Shown here one piece after another: positions 6,968-9,691 of a DNA stretch of 9,691 bases. Made by a program: the position numbers and the translations under genes. The stretch spans positions 1 to 9,691 of the forward strand of contig JAJQCU010000416.1 of the NCBI GenBank assembly GCA_021202575.1, given 5' to 3'. This DNA is from Lachnospiraceae bacterium (lineage in GTDB: Bacteria; Bacillota; Clostridia; Lachnospirales; Lachnospiraceae). The notes beneath the pieces are model-generated. The model had not been told where the DNA came from. It saw only the letters and a list, made by a program, of their open reading frames with translations, and did not search any database. Numbering within the stretch: position 1 is the stretch's first letter; each line of letters starts with the position of its first letter.

Positions 6968-7219
6968 TTAACCCTCGAACATCATAATCAACTGTAGAAA
7001 TTCCATCAGGAAGATGCCTCCCAGCAGAATCACCGTCATCAGGCCCCAGACGTCCATATGTCCCATGTGCCTGGACTGCTTCTCCGCGTCCTCCAAAGGG
7101 ATCGTCGCCTCAAAATCATATGTCGAGTCATCTGTCCCCTGTGCCCGGGGCATCTTCTGCCCGCAGTAGGGGCATTCCCTCAGAGTTCCCACCTCACTGT
7201 GGCAATTCGGACAAACCAT
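6968..7219 (-). CDS. Small zinc-ribbon protein with a C-terminal membrane helix
   Basis: With the start at 7219 the protein has 83 residues and begins MVCPNCHSEVG. Two CxxC pairs (C3/C6 and C16/C19, in CPNC and CPYCG) form a zinc ribbon at the N-terminus. The middle is polar (TDDSTYDFEATIPLEDAEKQ), and a single hydrophobic helix (about 58-80, WGLMTVILLGGIFLMEFLQLIMM) ends the protein, so the ribbon probably faces the cytoplasm. I chose this start because AGGAGG (7232-7227) lies seven bases before it and because such ribbons usually begin within a few residues of the first Cys. A longer form from ATG 7255 (95 residues) overlaps the kinase stop as ATGA but has no good ribosome site. The middle threonines, notably T39 in EATIPLE, could be kinase sites read by the neighbouring FHA domain; this is speculation from motif and context. 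No specific function is known to me. Confidence 0.82.
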   Translation of the reverse strand: MVCPNCHSEVGTLRECPYCGQKMPRAQGTDDSTYDFEATIPLEDAEKQSRHMGHMDVWGLMTVILLGGIFLMEFLQLIMMFEG

Positions 7220-7226
7220 ATCACTG

Positions 7227-7232
7227 CCTCCT
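7227..7232 (-). promoter_or_regulatory. Ribosome site deciding the zinc-ribbon start
   Basis: A consensus AGGAGG, seven bases before ATG 7219, lies inside the longer ORF that begins at 7255. It favours the shorter protein starting at the zinc ribbon. Confidence 0.7.
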
Positions 7233-7251
7233 GTTATTCTCCCGGTTCCTT

Positions 7252-9147
7252 TCATCCATAAGAAACTCTCAGCTGGTCCGCGATCTCATACAGATAAGAA
7301 AGCTCCCCGTCCCCCAGCTCACTGACGCCCGCCGCGTTCGACGCCGCCAGACTCTCCAGAGCCCTCTCGCAATAGCTTCTGGCCGACGCGCTGTCGCCGG
7401 TCTCATAGCAGACCATGGTCAGAAGCGTCAGCACCCGGCAATTGCCGCCGTCAATCTCCTCGCACTCCCGGAGTACCTCGAGGCACTCCTCATCCCGGCC
7501 CGCGAACCGCAGCATGACCGCCAGATTCGTCCTGTCGCTCAGCAGGGCGTAATTCATACCGCACAGCTCGGTATAGCACTCGATCGCCTCCGCCGCGTAG
7601 GCCTGCGCCTCCTCCTGGTCTGAGCTGCCCTGGGCAAGCTCCGCCAGAATTCCGCCGATTCTTCTCAGCACTGACCGTGAGGAGGTATATTGCCGGGCCA
7701 GCTTCAGCCAGTACAGCTCCTCCTCAGAGCCCGAAGCCTGGGCCTGGGCTGTCAGAAGGCAGGCCTGTGCGCTTTGCTCCGCCGTGCCCCCGGCATTGAT
7801 CAGCTCCTCCGTGAGCGTCTCACAGTCAGCTGTCTCCCCGGTTAAGGCCGCCACGCCCACCCTCGCGAGCAGAAGCCCCGTACCGGAAAATCCCTCCGCC
7901 TGGGCCTGCGCAAGCTGGGTCTGCGCCTGTACCGCGTAGCCGCACCAAGTAAGGGCCACAATATAGCTCTCATAACAGGCGAGCTTCGTCTCTTTTCCCT
8001 GAGCCGCCTGCAGCGCCTGAGAATACCATGTCAGGGAAAGCTCATAATTTCCCTCCCTGTAATAGCTGTCTCCCACAGCCATGAGGATCTCCGCCTTCTG
8101 GTCGGCGTTGTTATTCAAAATCCTCTGATAGCTGCTGTTATTCAGAATGGCGAGCCCGCTCTCCCGCGCCAGGCTGTCGTCCTCCGCGGCCGCGGCGTCG
8201 CAGAGAGCGTTATACTCCGACAGGTAGCTCTGACGGCGCTGCATAATCCCAGTGCCAACCGCGGCCGCTGTCAGAGACACGATCAGCACTCCGCACACAG
8301 CGGCGGCCACAGCCCTCCCCGTCATCCTCCTCCTGTAGCTCTCCTCCTGCTTTTCCAGGTGGTTCAGGGCATAGAGCAGATCCTTTGCGCTTCTGTACCG
8401 TTTGCCTCTGTCCCAGGACATGGCCCTGTCGATGAGCGCCAGAAGCCCCGGTGAATAGGGAAGCCCCTGCATCTTTGTGAGCGGATAATTAGGCTGCTCC
8501 GAGGTCGGAGTACAGCCGCTGATCAGATAATAAAATACCGCCGCCAGTGAATACTGGTCGCTTCTGGAATCCAGGCTCATCCGGGATGGCTCCCTGGCGA
8601 TCACCGCCTTCGCCATCATGGCCTGCTCCGGGGAGGCATAGTTTTTGCTGTAGCCCTCCACCTTGCCCCGGGTGTGCTCTCCGCGGGCGATATTGAAATC
8701 AATGAGGCAGACATTCCCGTCCGGCATGATGATCACATTGCCCGGCTTGATGTCACTGTGGATGATGGCCGGCTTCTGTTTTCCCAGATAGACCAGCGCC
8801 TCCGCCAGCTGGGAAAACCAGCTCCAGAGCATCCCCTCGTCCAGGGTGCCCGGCTGAAAGGAGAGCTCATTTAAGGCGGTTCCCTGGATGTACTCCATCA
8901 CCGTACAGGCCAGGCCGTCCGCCTCCATGAAATCATATACCTGCGGGAGATTGGCCTGTTTTAAATTTTTCAGAATATCCACTTCCCGGCGCAGGGCGCT
9001 TAAGTTGATGTCCCTGCTGTAGAGCTGCTTGACCGCCACATACTTCTGCAGCCGCAGATGCCAGGCCAGGTATACCGTTCCGGTTCCCCCTTTGCCGATC
9101 TCACGGATCACCTGGTAGGTGCCGTTCAAGATTTCTCCCTGCTTCAT
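7252..9147 (-). CDS. Membrane Ser/Thr protein kinase (PknB-like) with helical-repeat outer domain
   Basis: The protein has 631 residues. Kinase domain (about 10-265): glycine loop GKGGTGTVY (18-26), VAVK with K40, helix-C E55, catalytic HSDIKPGN (D132, N137), metal-binding DFN (D150) and SPE (172-174). Lys, Glu, both Asp and Asn are all present, so catalysis looks possible. The HRD Arg is Ser (a non-RD kinase), so control by activation-loop phosphorylation is less likely, and DFG reads DFN, a variant seen in some clostridial kinases. One membrane helix at about 278-302 follows a basic YRRRM stretch. The outer part (304-631) is alpha-helical and Ala/Leu-rich with TPR-like units (VGDSYYREGNYELSLTWYSQAL, AVMLRFAGRDEECLEVL) and no PASTA repeats. 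This order of parts mirrors EssB of type VII systems, whose kinase fold is inactive. It heads the kinase-to-essC gene run, so it probably signals to or is part of the secretion machine. ATG 9147 lies 15 bases from the best AAAGGAG; a three-codon ORF lies between and overlaps the start. Confidence 0.93.
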   Translation of the reverse strand: MKQGEILNGTYQVIREIGKGGTGTVYLAWHLRLQKYVAVKQLYSRDINLSALRREVDILKNLKQANLPQVYDFMEADGLACTVMEYIQGTALNELSFQPGTLDEGMLWSWFSQLAEALVYLGKQKPAIIHSDIKPGNVIIMPDGNVCLIDFNIARGEHTRGKVEGYSKNYASPEQAMMAKAVIAREPSRMSLDSRSDQYSLAAVFYYLISGCTPTSEQPNYPLTKMQGLPYSPGLLALIDRAMSWDRGKRYRSAKDLLYALNHLEKQEESYRRRMTGRAVAAAVCGVLIVSLTAAAVGTGIMQRRQSYLSEYNALCDAAAAEDDSLARESGLAILNNSSYQRILNNNADQKAEILMAVGDSYYREGNYELSLTWYSQALQAAQGKETKLACYESYIVALTWCGYAVQAQTQLAQAQAEGFSGTGLLLARVGVAALTGETADCETLTEELINAGGTAEQSAQACLLTAQAQASGSEEELYWLKLARQYTSSRSVLRRIGGILAELAQGSSDQEEAQAYAAEAIECYTELCGMNYALLSDRTNLAVMLRFAGRDEECLEVLRECEEIDGGNCRVLTLLTMVCYETGDSASARSYCERALESLAASNAAGVSELGDGELSYLYEIADQLRVSYG

Positions 9148-9155
9148 ACCGTCAT
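9144..9155 (-). promoter_or_regulatory. Three-codon leader ORF overlapping the kinase start
   Basis: ATG-ACG-GTA-TGA at 9155-9144 sits seven bases after a strong TAAAGGAG (9170-9163). Its stop overlaps the kinase ATG (9147-9145) as ATGA. The kinase start itself is 15 bases from that ribosome site, which is too far for ideal use. Kinase translation may therefore depend on ribosomes ending the tiny ORF and restarting, or on the weaker GGGG at 9160-9157. Confidence 0.4.
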
Positions 9156-9177
9156 ACCCCGGCTCCTTTAGATTGTC

Positions 9178-9259
9178 ATAATCGGGAAAGTGCCGCCCCC
9201 ATCCCGTTCGGCGCGCAAGGCGCTGGCGCGAATAGGAGACGGCACTTGAATACGATTAT
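9178..9259. repeat. 82-base imperfect palindrome upstream of the kinase
   Basis: Outer arms ATAATCG (9178-9184) and CGATTAT (9253-9259) are exact reverse complements, as are AAGTGCCG (9188-9195) and CGGCACTT (9240-9247). Inside, TTCG/CGAA (9207-9210 and 9229-9232) with adjoining GCGC blocks continues the stem to a loop near 9218. Nearly the whole element would fold as one long hairpin in RNA. The right arm contains the TAA (9258-9256) of the surface-protein remnant, and the left arm ends eight bases before the TAAAGGAG of the kinase leader. No T-run follows on the minus strand, so it is not a normal terminator. It could be a dispersed palindromic repeat or small non-autonomous insertion, or an RNA processing or stability element between the two genes. 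The gap from 9148 to 9255 holds nothing else apart from the leader ORF. Confidence 0.65.
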
Positions 9260-9585
9260 CCCTGAGCCTGTTCCTCACCTCCATTTTTACGACGCTTGAA
9301 GATGATAAAGAATGTCGCTCCTCCCAGAAGCAGAATTCCGGCGATGCTTCCCGCAAACAGAGGAGTATTGTTAAACCACTGCACAAACAGGTTGTCTGTC
9401 AGCAGGAATCTCACTGAGGTCTCCGCGCTCACATTTCCTACCTCGTCTGTGGCTATCACGGTGAAGGTCTGCCATCTGTTCTGCGCGGTCGCGATGTAGC
9501 TCAGCTCTCCGCTGGCGCTCAGCACGTAATTGTCCTCCGTGTTGTAATACTCCGCCACGACCTCATCATTGACATAGAATGTCAC
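9256..9585 (-). CDS. C-terminal remnant of a surface protein (Ig-like segment plus membrane anchor)
   Basis: The open frame of 109 residues begins at GTG 9585 and ends at TAA 9256. Residues 1-65 look like the last strands of an Ig-like or bacterial surface repeat (VTFYVNDE in the underlying frame, TFTVIATDEVGNVSAETSVRF). A membrane helix at about 77-97 (PLFAGSIAGILLLGGATFFIIF) and a basic stop-transfer KRRKNGG follow, with a short cytoplasmic tail. No signal peptide or other N-terminal domain is present, and the frame is blocked a few codons upstream by TGA at 9597-9595, where PP2C sequence begins in another frame. I therefore read it as the tail of a longer surface protein whose front is missing. 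Such proteins beside kinase/PP2C genes often carry a von Willebrand A domain, but none is visible here. A weak AAGGA lies five bases before GTG, so a short anchored peptide might still be made. Confidence 0.65.
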   Translation of the reverse strand: MTFYVNDEVVAEYYNTEDNYVLSASGELSYIATAQNRWQTFTVIATDEVGNVSAETSVRFLLTDNLFVQWFNNTPLFAGSIAGILLLGGATFFIIFKRRKNGGEEQAQG

Positions 9586-9691
9586 ATGCGTCCTTCATCG
9601 ATCTCCCGCTGTACAAAGGTCTGATCCTTCGTCAGCTGGTAAATATTGTCATTGATTAAATAAGCGCGGGAATCTCCCACGTTCATAATAT
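9582..9691 (-). pseudogene. PP2C-type Ser/Thr phosphatase, interrupted fragment
   Basis: The frame entering from the right edge reads NVGDSRAYLIN, then QLTKDQTFVQREIDEGRM, and stops at TGA 9584-9582. This is the central region of PP2C (Stp/PrpC-like) phosphatases: the GDSRAY strand and the segment that usually reads TxDHSxVQxxVxxG. The frame ends where the family normally continues for about 90 more residues, including the later Asp metal ligands (SDG and DN motifs), so the encoded enzyme should be inactive. Downstream DNA encodes an unrelated surface protein in another frame, which points to a deletion joining two genes. A PP2C would be the expected partner of the kinase encoded downstream, removing its phosphates. 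Only 35 full codons are visible, so the state of the N-terminal half is unknown. Confidence 0.75.

Noticed and set aside
7220..7255. Zinc-ribbon start at ATG 7255 overlapping the kinase stop (ATGA)
   Set aside because: The overlap is typical of coupled genes, but it has no good ribosome site, while ATG 7219 has AGGAGG at ideal spacing directly before the first CxxC.
9168..9386. Minus-strand 72-codon frame over the surface-protein tail and palindrome
   Set aside because: It overlaps the better frame 9256-9585, which encodes a clear Ig-like strand, membrane helix and stop-transfer signal, and its second half is only palindrome sequence.
1..9691. CRISPR arrays, tRNA or rRNA genes, transposases
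   Set aside because: No regularly spaced repeats, no RNA gene signatures and no transposase or integrase sequences were seen on either strand.

Overview
The window holds one dense gene block, read entirely on the minus strand (right to left in these coordinates). It carries the core of a Firmicutes-type type VII (ESX/WXG100) secretion locus joined to a Ser/Thr kinase/FHA phospho-signalling module. The protein families, strong AGGAGG-type ribosome sites and mixed G+C (about 45% on the left, about 55-65% from the middle rightwards, estimated by eye from 60-base samples) suggest a clostridial Firmicute, probably Lachnospiraceae-like. That placement is inference; no taxonomic marker gene is present.

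In transcription order the window has: (1) a broken PP2C phosphatase fragment entering from the right edge (9582-9691); (2) the C-terminal remnant of a surface protein with an Ig-like segment and a membrane anchor (9256-9585); (3) an 82-base, nearly full-length palindrome (9178-9259); (4) a membrane Ser/Thr kinase with a helical-repeat outer domain (7252-9147); (5) a small zinc-ribbon membrane protein (6968-7219); (6) a membrane protein with TPR, beta-sandwich and acidic-tail segments (5645-6964); (7) a membrane-anchored FHA protein (5036-5635); (8) the motor ATPase EssC, interrupted by an in-frame TAA (1769-5023 and 569-1735); (9) a WXG100 protein (166-459); (10) the start of a small helical protein leaving the left edge (1-89). 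Genes 4 to 8 are separated by 3 to about 32 bases and look like one operon. The gaps on either side of the WXG100 gene each hold a stem-loop. No convincing promoter or terminator was seen.

Proposed working: EssC is the membrane translocation motor and the WXG100 protein its substrate or partner. The kinase probably senses something outside the cell through its helical repeats and phosphorylates threonines that the FHA domains of the FHA protein and EssC could bind; the phosphatase would reset this. EsaA, EssA, EssB and EsaB are not in the window. The kinase has the same order of parts as EssB (kinase fold, one membrane helix, helical outer domain), so it may stand in for it.

Two lesions stand out. 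EssC carries one in-frame TAA between Walker A and Walker B of its second ATPase domain, with the same frame continuing to a normal end. At the right edge, a PP2C frame runs abruptly into the tail of an unrelated surface protein, as expected of a deletion. Either the locus is decaying, or it has been rewired (split EssC, unopposed kinase), or one or both lesions are sequence or assembly errors.
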